Shown here in pieces: positions 55,936 to 64,000 of a DNA stretch of 64,000 nucleotides (the first letter of the stretch is position 1; every line of letters starts with the position of its first letter). The stretch is from Lachnospiraceae bacterium NC2008. Its GTDB lineage: Bacteria > Bacillota > Clostridia > Lachnospirales > Lachnospiraceae. The translations under genes and the position numbers were made by a program. The stretch covers positions 1 through 64,000 of the forward strand of contig JHWS01000004.1 in NCBI GenBank assembly GCA_000687675.1, written 5' to 3'. The notes under the pieces are model-generated. The model was not told where the DNA came from. It saw nothing but the letters and a program-made list of their open reading frames with translations, and made no database searches.

Positions 55936-56874
55936 ATGGCAACAACATTTGATTTTAAAGAAATTCAGAGCCGCGAAGACAGACTTGCTCCAGGACACAG
56001 AATGTGTGCAGGTTGCGGCGGTACAATAGCAGTTAGAAACGTACTTAAAGCTCTTCACCCAGGGGACAGAGCAGTTGTAGGTAATGCTACAGGTTGTCTT
56101 GAAGTTTCAACATTCATGTATCCATATACAGCATACGAAGACAGCTACATCCATAACGCATTTGAAAATGCTGGAGCTACTCTTTCTGGTGTTGAGACAG
56201 CATATAACGTGCTTAAGGAAAAAGGAAAGATTAAAGAAAACTTCAAGTTTATAACATTCGGTGGTGATGGTGGTACATACGATATCGGTCTTCAGTCACT
56301 TTCAGGTGCTATGGAAAGAGGCCACGATATGGTTTACGTATGCTACGACAACGGTGCATACATGAACACAGGTACACAGCGTTCTTCAGCAACACCTATG
56401 TTTGCTGATACAACAACTACACCAGCTGGTAGATTATCAGCAGGTAAGCCACAGTATAGAAAAGATCTTGCATCTATTATGGCAGCTCATAATATTCCAT
56501 ATGTTGCTCAGACAACATTTATCAGCAACATGAAGGACCTTTATACAAAGTCTGAGAAGGCTATCTATACACCAGGTCCTGCATTCCTCAATATTATGAC
56601 TCCATGTCCAAGAGGTTGGAGATATGATGCACCTGATATTATCGACATCTGTAAGATGGCAGTTGAAACATGTTACTGGCCACTCTTTGAGGTAGATCAT
56701 GGTAAGTGGATACTTAACTACCAGCCAAAGAACAAGCTTCCTATCGAAGACTTCCTTAAGAGCCAGGGTAGATTTAAGCACCTCTTCAAGCCTGAGAATC
56801 AGGAATACATCGCCCTCTTCCAGAAAGAACTTGACAGAAGATGGGAAGAATTGTTAACTAGATGTAACGCATAG
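55936..56874 (+). CDS. porB: Pyruvate:ferredoxin oxidoreductase, beta subunit
   Basis: 312 residues. Thiamine diphosphate binding is shown by the GDGGTYDIGLQSLSGAMERG run and by YDNGAYMNTGTQRSSATP, close to known PorB proteins. Cluster-binding cysteines are seen in HRMCAGCGG near the N-terminus. It ends the porCDAB operon. Confidence 0.93.
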   Translation: MATTFDFKEIQSREDRLAPGHRMCAGCGGTIAVRNVLKALHPGDRAVVGNATGCLEVSTFMYPYTAYEDSYIHNAFENAGATLSGVETAYNVLKEKGKIKENFKFITFGGDGGTYDIGLQSLSGAMERGHDMVYVCYDNGAYMNTGTQRSSATPMFADTTTTPAGRLSAGKPQYRKDLASIMAAHNIPYVAQTTFISNMKDLYTKSEKAIYTPGPAFLNIMTPCPRGWRYDAPDIIDICKMAVETCYWPLFEVDHGKWILNYQPKNKLPIEDFLKSQGRFKHLFKPENQEYIALFQKELDRRWEELLTRCNA

Positions 56875-56945
56875 TTTATTTGGGGAAACGCGGCGTTTGT
56901 TGTTAAGATAAAAAATATTTGATTAGCAATATAGGAGATTATAAA

Positions 56946-57842
56946 TTGAGCGGTTTTAAGAGGCTTATCTTTATTATCAATCCCAATGCCGGAGTTCATA
57001 AAAAAGAAGGCGTATTTACCGGGATAGTAAATATGTTCTTTGATTATGGCTATACAACAACAGTTCTTTTTACAAGAAAGGCTGGAGATGCTACAGAGTT
57101 TGTTGAGAAGTTTGCTACTTCCAGTGTAGATTTAATTGTCTGCATGGGCGGCGATGGTACTCTTAATGAAACTCTTAGAGGCGTTAACAATGTAAAGTGG
57201 AGAAAGCCATTTGGTTACATACCAGCAGGTTCTACTAACGATTATGCTTCAAGCTTAGGACTTCCAACAGATCCTATCGAAGCAGCAAAGCGTATTATGA
57301 CAGGTAAGGTTAGAAGCCTTGACCTTGGTATGTTCAATGACAGCTTATTTGTATATACAGCCTGTGTTGGTCTCTTTACTAATACATCATATGAGACACC
57401 GCAGAAGGTTAAGAATATTATAGGTCATCTTGCTTACGTACTTGAAGGTATGAAAGATATGACCCAGTTCAAGCCTGTATATGTAAAGATAGACACTGGT
57501 GAGCAGGTTTTGGAAGATAATTATATCTATGTAGGTATATGTAATACATATTCCCTTGGCGGTGTTATGAAGCTTGATGATTCAGCTATAGACCTTGGGG
57601 ATGGAGCATATGAGCTCTTAGCAATAAGTATGCCAAGAGATATATTCCAGACAACTAACATAATCACAGCTCTTCTAACACAGAAATATGAAACATGTAA
57701 TTTGATTCATTTTTCTAAGATAACTCACTGTGAGATATACTATCCACGTCCTGGTGACTGGTCGCTTGATGGTGAGAGAGGTAAGGGCAAAGAGAAGAAC
57801 GTGTTTGATATTATCCCAGATGCAGTTAATTTCCTTTGCTAG
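56946..57842 (+). CDS. Diacylglycerol kinase family lipid kinase
   Basis: 298 residues from a TTG at 56946 with TAGGAG ahead; an ATG is absent nearby. The DagK-type motifs are FIINPNAG, VCMGGDGTLNETLRGV and IPAGSTNDYASSLG. Such enzymes phosphorylate diacylglycerol or related lipids, returning them to phospholipid synthesis. It may be cotranscribed with por or have its own start in the 71-base gap. Confidence 0.9.
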   Translation: MSGFKRLIFIINPNAGVHKKEGVFTGIVNMFFDYGYTTTVLFTRKAGDATEFVEKFATSSVDLIVCMGGDGTLNETLRGVNNVKWRKPFGYIPAGSTNDYASSLGLPTDPIEAAKRIMTGKVRSLDLGMFNDSLFVYTACVGLFTNTSYETPQKVKNIIGHLAYVLEGMKDMTQFKPVYVKIDTGEQVLEDNYIYVGICNTYSLGGVMKLDDSAIDLGDGAYELLAISMPRDIFQTTNIITALLTQKYETCNLIHFSKITHCEIYYPRPGDWSLDGERGKGKEKNVFDIIPDAVNFLC

Positions 57843-57884
57843 GAAAGTAGGCTCTATAGCCTGAATATAATAATAATTAAGTGA

Positions 57885-57917
57885 CCCTTGTTGCATGTAA
57901 GTGCGGCAAGGGTTTTT
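57885..57917 (+). terminator. Intrinsic terminator after lipid kinase gene
   Basis: CCCTTGTTGC pairs with GCGGCAAGGG with two wobble pairs, followed by TTTTT. Confidence 0.88.
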
Positions 57918-58086
57918 AAATGGCGTAACACCATTGTATTTATTAAAACACAGTTAAAAATTCACATAAAAATATATGAAAAGCATAAAATAATTGTGGA
58001 TTATTACTAGGAATGATGGTATACTTAACATAAGTTAATCGGACGGGGGAATTAGTACATAAAAAGGCCGATGTCACAGGGGTAAT

Positions 58087-58134
58087 GCATAGGTTTCCAT
58101 AGGATTAATAATCGTGGGGCACTGGAACCTATGC
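58087..58134 (+). promoter_or_regulatory. 5' UTR hairpin of the beta-CASP RNase gene
   Basis: GCATAGGTTTCCA at 58087-58099 pairs with TGGAACCTATGC at 58123-58134, with one extra T on the left arm. A 23-base loop lies between. No T-run follows, and the ribosome site is 24 bases further on. It could be a self-regulatory site for the RNase. Confidence 0.6.
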
Positions 58135-58169
58135 ATGCTTATTGGGGATAAGAGTTAGGAGGTATTACT

Positions 58170-59780
58170 ATGAAGCTTACGTTTGTAGGTGCAGATCATG
58201 AAGTAACAGGTAGCTGTCACTATCTGCACGTTGCTGGAAAACATGTCTTAATAGACTGTGGTATGCAGCAGGGTATTGATGAATTTGAGAATGTAGAGAT
58301 ACCAGTTGATGAAGGGCTTATTGATTATGTATTCCTCACTCACGCTCACGTAGACCATTCGGGACTATTACCACTTCTTTATGCAAAAGGATTCAGAGGA
58401 CAGATTCTTGCCACAGATGCAACTGTCGATTTGTGTAATATTATGCTTCGTGACTGTGCTCATATACAGATGCAGGAAGCAGAATGGAAATCCAGAAAGG
58501 CTAAACGTAGCGCTAATCAGGCTCCTATTGAACCTCTTTATACCATGGAAGATGCAGACGGAGCCATTAAGAGGTTAGTTCCATTCCATTATGATGAGGT
58601 ATATGAACTCTGTGATGGTATAAAGTTTAGATTTACTGATGTAGGACATTTACTTGGTTCTTCAAGTATTGAGATATGGGCAACTGAGGGTAATACAACT
58701 AAGAAGATTGTATTTTCCGGTGATATTGGTAATAAGAAGCATACTCTTATTAGAGATCCTCAGTATACTAAAGACGCTGATTATGTAATTATGGAGTCTA
58801 CTTATGGTGACAGATATCATCCTAAGGACAGACCAGATTATGTAAAAGAACTTGCAAATGAATTTTCAGAGGCATTTTCAAAGGGTGGTAATGTTGTTAT
58901 TCCATCATTTGCAGTTGGTAGAACCCAGGAGATGCTTTATTACATAAGGGAGATTAAGGAGCAGAACCTGCTTCCGGATTATCCAGATTTCCCTGTTTAT
59001 GTAGATAGTCCACTGGCTGTTGAAGCTACTGGAGTCTTCCAGAAGAATATAGCTAACTGCTTCTCAGATGAGGCTAAGGCTATGGTTATGAAGGGTATTA
59101 ACCCTATAACGTTCCCAGACCTTCATCTAAGCATTACAAGTGATGAATCTAAGATGATAAACTTTGATGCAACACCTAAGGTTATCCTTTCAGCTTCAGG
59201 TATGTGCGAGGCTGGTCGTATCAGACACCACTTAAAGCACAACCTCTGGCGAGAAGAGTGTACCATCCTCTTTGTAGGATACCAGGCTGTTGGTACTCTT
59301 GGTCGTATGATTATCGATGGTGAGAAAGAGGTTAAGCTCTTTGGTGAAACTATCGAGGTTAGAGCTAAGATTAAGACTCTTGCAGGTCTTAGTGGACATG
59401 CTGATAAAGACGGACTTCTTGAGTGGATTAATAATATAGGTTGTAAGCCATCTAAGGTATTCGTAGTACACGGCGATGATAATTCATCTAAGTTATTTAC
59501 AGAAACACTTAAGGCTGAATATGGATATGATGCTTATGCTCCTTATTCAGGAACAGAGTACGACCTTCTTAATAACTGCTTTATCTATGAGGCAGTCCCA
59601 GTACCAGTAACAAAGAAGAAGAAAGCTGGCAAGGTATCCGATGTATTTGCAAGACTTCTTGCAGCTGGACAGAGACTTATCTCTGTTATCTACAAGAACG
59701 AAGGCTGCGCAAACAAAGATCTTGCCAAGTTTGCAGACCAGATCAACTCACTTGCAGACAAGTGGGATAGAGAGATTTAA
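58170..59780 (+). CDS. Metallo-beta-lactamase/beta-CASP family RNase
   Basis: 536 residues. The metal motif THAHVDHSG gives His58, His60, Asp62 and His63; the later GHLLGSSSI and FSGDIG boxes follow. The beta-CASP domain has SFAVGRTQEMLYYI and SASGMCEAGRIRHHL, and the end of the core carries LSGHADKDGLLEW and FVVHGD. These match the CPSF73-like RNA-processing family rather than RNase J. A C-terminal tail of about 60 residues is extra. It probably cuts RNA endonucleolytically; the targets are unknown. Confidence 0.9.
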   Translation: MKLTFVGADHEVTGSCHYLHVAGKHVLIDCGMQQGIDEFENVEIPVDEGLIDYVFLTHAHVDHSGLLPLLYAKGFRGQILATDATVDLCNIMLRDCAHIQMQEAEWKSRKAKRSANQAPIEPLYTMEDADGAIKRLVPFHYDEVYELCDGIKFRFTDVGHLLGSSSIEIWATEGNTTKKIVFSGDIGNKKHTLIRDPQYTKDADYVIMESTYGDRYHPKDRPDYVKELANEFSEAFSKGGNVVIPSFAVGRTQEMLYYIREIKEQNLLPDYPDFPVYVDSPLAVEATGVFQKNIANCFSDEAKAMVMKGINPITFPDLHLSITSDESKMINFDATPKVILSASGMCEAGRIRHHLKHNLWREECTILFVGYQAVGTLGRMIIDGEKEVKLFGETIEVRAKIKTLAGLSGHADKDGLLEWINNIGCKPSKVFVVHGDDNSSKLFTETLKAEYGYDAYAPYSGTEYDLLNNCFIYEAVPVPVTKKKKAGKVSDVFARLLAAGQRLISVIYKNEGCANKDLAKFADQINSLADKWDREI

Positions 59781-59822
59781 TACACACCTCCTTGGTATCA
59801 TGATTTTTGTGTGATATCCAAT

Positions 59823-59855
59823 AAAAAAAGCAGGAAAGGAATCCTGCTTTTTTTT
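59823..59855. terminator. Bidirectional terminator
   Basis: AGCAGGA pairs with TCCTGCT around six bases, with an A-run before and a T-run after, so it serves both converging genes. Confidence 0.9.
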
Positions 59856-59862
59856 ATGCGCA

Positions 59863-59905
59863 CGCCCGCGATACGAAGATATCCGGCTGTGCCAAAGCGC
59901 GGGCG
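59863..59905. repeat. GC-rich inverted repeat downstream of DUF6062 gene
   Basis: CGCCCGCG at 59863-59870 and CGCGGGCG at 59898-59905 form a strong stem around 27 bases. The segment is far more GC-rich than its surroundings. Confidence 0.6.
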
Positions 59906-59922
59906 GCGCAGGCTCGATTATA

Positions 59923-60681
59923 TTATTTTGCTGGCTTATATGGCTTATCTGCTGGATAGCCGCCTTTTAATTTCTGCATTCCACGCTGGATTGCATCCTT
60001 GGAATTCTTCCAATCCTTGTCAGCATTCTCATAGTCGAATTTTTCAACAAGCCAGTTTATATCTTCCTGCATACGTTCCATATTTGACTTCATAAGAGGG
60101 AAAAGCATAGCGAAGAAATCTTCTCTTTCCTTGTCCCCCATCTTGGCCATGGCATTGTCACATACATCACCAAAATGTGTCAGGCAAAATCCCTTGCTGT
60201 CAGCAATCTTCTTTCGAAATACCTCATCATTCTTATACAGGATAAAGAAAGTGTCCATATATCTATCGTAAATCTCTTTATTGTGATTGCAGATATAGCA
60301 AGACTCTTCACGGCTCTTAACCCAGTCAGCTATAGAGTTAGCATTGCCTTTTTTTAGAATCTTGTTAAATGCTGGCGTCTTTTCTGGCTTATATTCACTG
60401 ATAGCCTTATCAAGGTCTTTTCTCATCTTCATATAATGAGTCTTAAGAATCCAGCCATTGCCAAGAGTGTTACCGTATTCAAAAAGCTTCTTAAAATGAT
60501 AGCGACAGAAGCCTTCCTTATCAGTATTTTCTCTCATATCAGCTTCCATATAAGAGGCACATGAGCCAAGAACGAAGTCAAGCATATCCTGCTCTAGGTT
60601 TCTTTCTACGAAGCAGAATGGGCACTCGTCCCCGGCATTGACTGCATCATTAAGTGGGATAGTATATAGCTTTTCTTTCAT
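59923..60681 (-). CDS. DUF6062 family protein (cysteine-rich)
   Basis: 252 residues, soluble. Conserved cysteine pairs are seen in CPFCFVERN, SCASYMEAD, FCRYHF, CYICNH and FCLTHFGD, a repeated C-and-H pattern suggesting metal binding. I associate this pattern with DUF6062, common in clostridia; function unknown. It is convergent with the RNase gene and divergent from the next gene. A TTAACAT/ATGTTAA palindrome lies upstream. Confidence 0.8.
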   Translation of the reverse strand: MKEKLYTIPLNDAVNAGDECPFCFVERNLEQDMLDFVLGSCASYMEADMRENTDKEGFCRYHFKKLFEYGNTLGNGWILKTHYMKMRKDLDKAISEYKPEKTPAFNKILKKGNANSIADWVKSREESCYICNHNKEIYDRYMDTFFILYKNDEVFRKKIADSKGFCLTHFGDVCDNAMAKMGDKEREDFFAMLFPLMKSNMERMQEDINWLVEKFDYENADKDWKNSKDAIQRGMQKLKGGYPADKPYKPAK

Positions 60682-60708
60682 AAAACAATCCTTTCAGATA
60701 TTAATTCG

Positions 60709-60798
60709 TTAACATCATGTTAAGACATATTTCTTATGATGATTATACTAAAAAATTAACAAAAATTGGTGGCAACAATCCGACAAATGTGCTAGAAT
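60709..60798. promoter_or_regulatory. Divergent promoter region with palindrome
   Basis: TTAACAT and ATGTTAA flank one base at 60709-60723. A minus-strand TATAAT is at 60742-60747. For the plus strand, TAGAAT at 60793-60798 is preceded by TGC, an extended -10. The palindrome lies between the minus-strand -10 and the DUF6062 start, so a protein bound there would block that gene. Confidence 0.45.
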
Positions 60799-60835
60799 TA
60801 TATTCAAATTTTTATTGCTTTTATGGCTGAGGTGT

Positions 60836-61339
60836 ATGATGCAGGACGATTTAATAGAGTACTTAGTTGAACAGAAGAGAAGTGGTAAACAGACTGCTGT
60901 TCAAATCATGTGCATAGTTGTATTATCGCTCCTTGTTGCAACACTTCCATACCTTCGTTCCATCTCACTAGGAGCAGCTGTTCTCTGGGGATGGATTTCT
61001 TATAAGTTTATTTTCCCTACTACACAGATTGAATACGAATACTTGTATTGTGATAAATGCATTACTGTAGACAAGATTCTTGGTAAAGAAAAAAGAAAGA
61101 ATGTTGGTGAGTTTAGTCTTGATAGAATAGAGATGATTGCACCACTTGATTCACCAAGATGGGCTGATTTTAAGAATAAAAATCTTAAGACGTTCGAGTA
61201 CTGGAGCTTAGAGGAAAGAGAAGAGTCTAAGCCTTACGGTATCGTGTATGGCGGCGGTATGAAAATAGTTCTTGATTTAACAGAAGAATTTGCTAAAATA
61301 TTACAAAATAACGCGCCACGTAAAGTGTATTTCGATTAA
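60836..61339 (+). CDS. Small membrane protein, possible DUF6106
   Basis: About 167 residues from the ATGATG at 60836, with GAGG upstream. Two hydrophobic segments (about 20-40 and 44-60) suggest a hairpin in the membrane. The rest is a beta-rich cytoplasmic domain with YEYLYCDKCITVDKILGKEK. I think it belongs to DUF6106, but I am not certain. It precedes guaB by 51 bases, within which an AAGTTAG/CTAACTT hairpin (61342-61369) lies. Confidence 0.65.
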   Translation: MMQDDLIEYLVEQKRSGKQTAVQIMCIVVLSLLVATLPYLRSISLGAAVLWGWISYKFIFPTTQIEYEYLYCDKCITVDKILGKEKRKNVGEFSLDRIEMIAPLDSPRWADFKNKNLKTFEYWSLEEREESKPYGIVYGGGMKIVLDLTEEFAKILQNNAPRKVYFD

Positions 61340-61341
61340 GA

Positions 61342-62851
<1,510 letters not shown>

Positions 62852-62863
62852 GGTTAAAAATAA

Positions 62864-62911
62864 TCAGCCTGTTTATATACAACTTAAGTATGTAAACAGG
62901 CTGAATTTTTT
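62864..62911 (+). terminator. Intrinsic terminator after guaB
   Basis: TCAGCCTGTTTATATAC at 62864-62880 pairs with a 17-base arm at 62888-62904 with one T-G pair, and TTTTTT follows. Confidence 0.93.
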
Positions 62912-62988
62912 GTTATAATATTATTGTTTGATAACTAACGTTTGCAAACAAAAGCAAAAAGATTCTTATATGGGGAAAGGATTATAAC

Positions 62989-63336
62989 ATGTTAACTTTA
63001 GAAGGTTTAAAAGAGTGTGGAGCCAATGTTGATGAAGGACTTGGAAGATGTGTTGGAAGCCAGGACCTTTATTTTAAACTTGTTGGTATGATGGTTAAGG
63101 ATAAGAACTTTGATAAGTTAGGAGAGGAAGTTGAAAACAATAACCTCCAGGAGGCATTTGAAGCAGCACATTCTCTTAAGGGTGCATCAGCAAATCTTGC
63201 TCTTAATCCACTTACAGAAGCACTTAGCAATATAGTAGAGCCACTTCGTAGAAGTGAGGCTGATTTTGACTATAAAGGGGCTTATCAGAAGGTTTTAGAG
63301 GCTAAGGCTGTATTCCAGAACTTGGTAGAAAATTAA
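62989..63336 (+). CDS. Hpt phosphotransfer protein
   Basis: 115 residues, a four-helix Hpt domain. His61 in AAHSLKGASANL is the phospho-acceptor. It has no other domain. Such proteins relay phosphate from hybrid kinases to response regulators; the hybrid kinase at 14705 is one possible donor, though other copies may exist outside the window. Confidence 0.92.
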   Translation: MLTLEGLKECGANVDEGLGRCVGSQDLYFKLVGMMVKDKNFDKLGEEVENNNLQEAFEAAHSLKGASANLALNPLTEALSNIVEPLRRSEADFDYKGAYQKVLEAKAVFQNLVEN

Positions 63337-63419
63337 TATTTTGTGAAAATGTTGAATGCAATATAATTTCATGATATAATGTTAAAGTCGTGAGAGTTTT
63401 ATAGTATATGGAGGATTTC

Positions 63420-63722
63420 ATGGGAATCGGAGCTATATCAGGCATTGGTTCGATGTCATTCTACAATATGAATAATTACAGAGTTAATTCTGTTAATGGT
63501 AATCCAAAGAGCCTTAATCCAGTTGAAAAGATTGGACAGGAATCATACAATAGTAAACCATTTGCTACTGTATCTAAGGTAGAGGAGCCAGAGCAGGATA
63601 TAACTGCAAAGCAGGCTAAGCCATTTGATTTTGATGCAGCTATGAATCGCATGATGGTTGGTAGCAAGTACAATGCAGAGAATATTCCAATGGTAAACCC
63701 ATTCGAAGAAGCTGAAGCCTAA
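63420..63722 (+). CDS. Small hypothetical protein, 100 residues
   Basis: Starts at ATG 63420 with GGAGG five bases upstream; an ATG at 63408 lies before that site. The start is Gly/Ile/Ser-rich (MGIGAISGIGSMSFYNMNNY), and the rest is polar and probably disordered, with FDFDAAMNRMMVGSKYNAE near the end. I do not recognise the family. Confidence 0.65.
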   Translation: MGIGAISGIGSMSFYNMNNYRVNSVNGNPKSLNPVEKIGQESYNSKPFATVSKVEEPEQDITAKQAKPFDFDAAMNRMMVGSKYNAENIPMVNPFEEAEA

Positions 63723-63738
63723 AGTAAGTTAGAGTTGT

Positions 63739-63767
63739 AAGAACCAGTTATTGCTGGTTCTTTTTTT
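63739..63767 (+). terminator. Intrinsic terminator after the 63420 gene
   Basis: AAGAACCAG pairs with CTGGTTCTT around TTATTG, followed by a run of T. Confidence 0.93.
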
Positions 63768-63817
63768 ATGCCTAGCGCAGTTCACAGAAAAAACACATTT
63801 TAATCAAATATTTAACA

Positions 63818-63952
63818 TATAATACTTTTATATTAAAGATACAAAAATGGAAGAATGAATATTCTATATGTTTGTTATTTCCTAACTCTCTCCCCCATAG
63901 AGAGTTGTTTGTTCTCTCTCCTAAGGACCGGTAGATTCCGGTCCTTATTTTC
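63818..63952 (+). ncRNA. Candidate short transcript ending in a strong terminator
   Basis: TATAAT at 63818-63823 is followed by a segment without a gene. A first hairpin has arms AACTCTCT (63884-63891) and AGAGAGTT (63899-63906). A second has AAGGACCGG (63923-63931) and CCGGTCCTT (63938-63946), followed by ATTTT. It could be a small RNA or a leader of a gene to the right of the window. Confidence 0.35.
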
Positions 63953-64000
63953 AATTGTAAATCCCTAATCTCAGTATTATAATTTTATTTAGATATGAGG

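Larger units (their letters stand above)
57843..58169 (+). other. 327-base gap: terminator, possible promoter and 5' UTR hairpin
   Basis: It holds the terminator of the lipid kinase gene (57885-57917), a TATACT at 58020-58025 with TTGTGG at 57994-57999 (20 bases apart, longer than ideal), and a large hairpin at 58087-58134. I see no gene here. Confidence 0.7.

Noticed and set aside
57843-58169. Cyclic di-GMP, glycine or SAM riboswitch before the RNase, glyA or met genes
   Set aside because: I compared the leaders with the core motifs I remember for these classes and none matched.
59811-60095. Plus-strand 94-codon frame over the terminator and DUF6062 end
   Set aside because: It runs across a terminator hairpin and antisense to a real gene; basic, low-complexity product.

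Overview
The window looks like chromosomal DNA of a Lachnospiraceae-type Clostridium relative, with Butyrivibrio or Pseudobutyrivibrio the closest guess. The reasons are AT-rich coding DNA with heavy use of CTT and AAG codons, strong GGAGG ribosome sites, a pyruvate:ferredoxin oxidoreductase in porCDAB order, a split cobalamin methionine synthase, and many two-component and GGDEF/EAL proteins. Almost all genes lie on the plus strand. I saw no rRNA, tRNA or CRISPR array.

Layout, left to right. 1-325 is the 3' end of a group II intron: maturase C-terminus, then domains V and VI. 0.45-4.5 kb is an arginine cluster (GNAT acetyltransferase, argJ, argB, argD), followed by a membrane-anchored solute-binding protein. 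5.9-13.5 kb holds comEA, a two-component pair, a GerMN lipoprotein, comEC and holA. 13.6-16.8 kb holds sfsA, a small convergent gene and a hybrid histidine kinase. 16.8-20.1 kb is a phosphatidylethanolamine cassette (PAP2, flippase-like protein, pssA, psd), followed by a GGDEF protein and a metallophosphoesterase.

23-36.6 kb is an accessory defence island. It opens with an HTH plus HipA-like kinase pair behind two identical palindromic operators. Next come relics of DUF1016 and Rpn nucleases, then a complete type I restriction-modification operon (hsdR, hsdM, hsdS) behind a near-consensus promoter. Behind that are an AIPR-family protein and a 913-residue SF1 helicase with a large unrecognised N-terminal half. 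The island ends with a VOC relic and a full-length Rpn nuclease on the minus strand. Codon use in hsdS and the helicase is visibly more AT-rich than in the flanking core genes.

36.9-64 kb is core genome again: a zinc-ribbon protein, a phosphatase, a DUF4342 gene with a two-component pair, and a giant GGDEF-EAL protein. Then come a small exported protein behind a hairpin that hides its ribosome site, DUF1653, a 5'-nucleotidase, and metF with split metH. An amidase, glyA, porCDAB, a lipid kinase, a beta-CASP RNase, DUF6062, guaB, an Hpt protein and a short unknown protein complete the window.

The best candidates for something new are the AIPR-helicase module attached to the type I system, the Rpn gene with a strong internal start (and an orphan Rpn C-terminus with the same arrangement at the other island edge), the HTH/HipA-like kinase pair, and several RNA structures (44.65 kb, 36.72 kb, 58.09 kb). 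Everything here is read by eye; no searches or folding programs were run.
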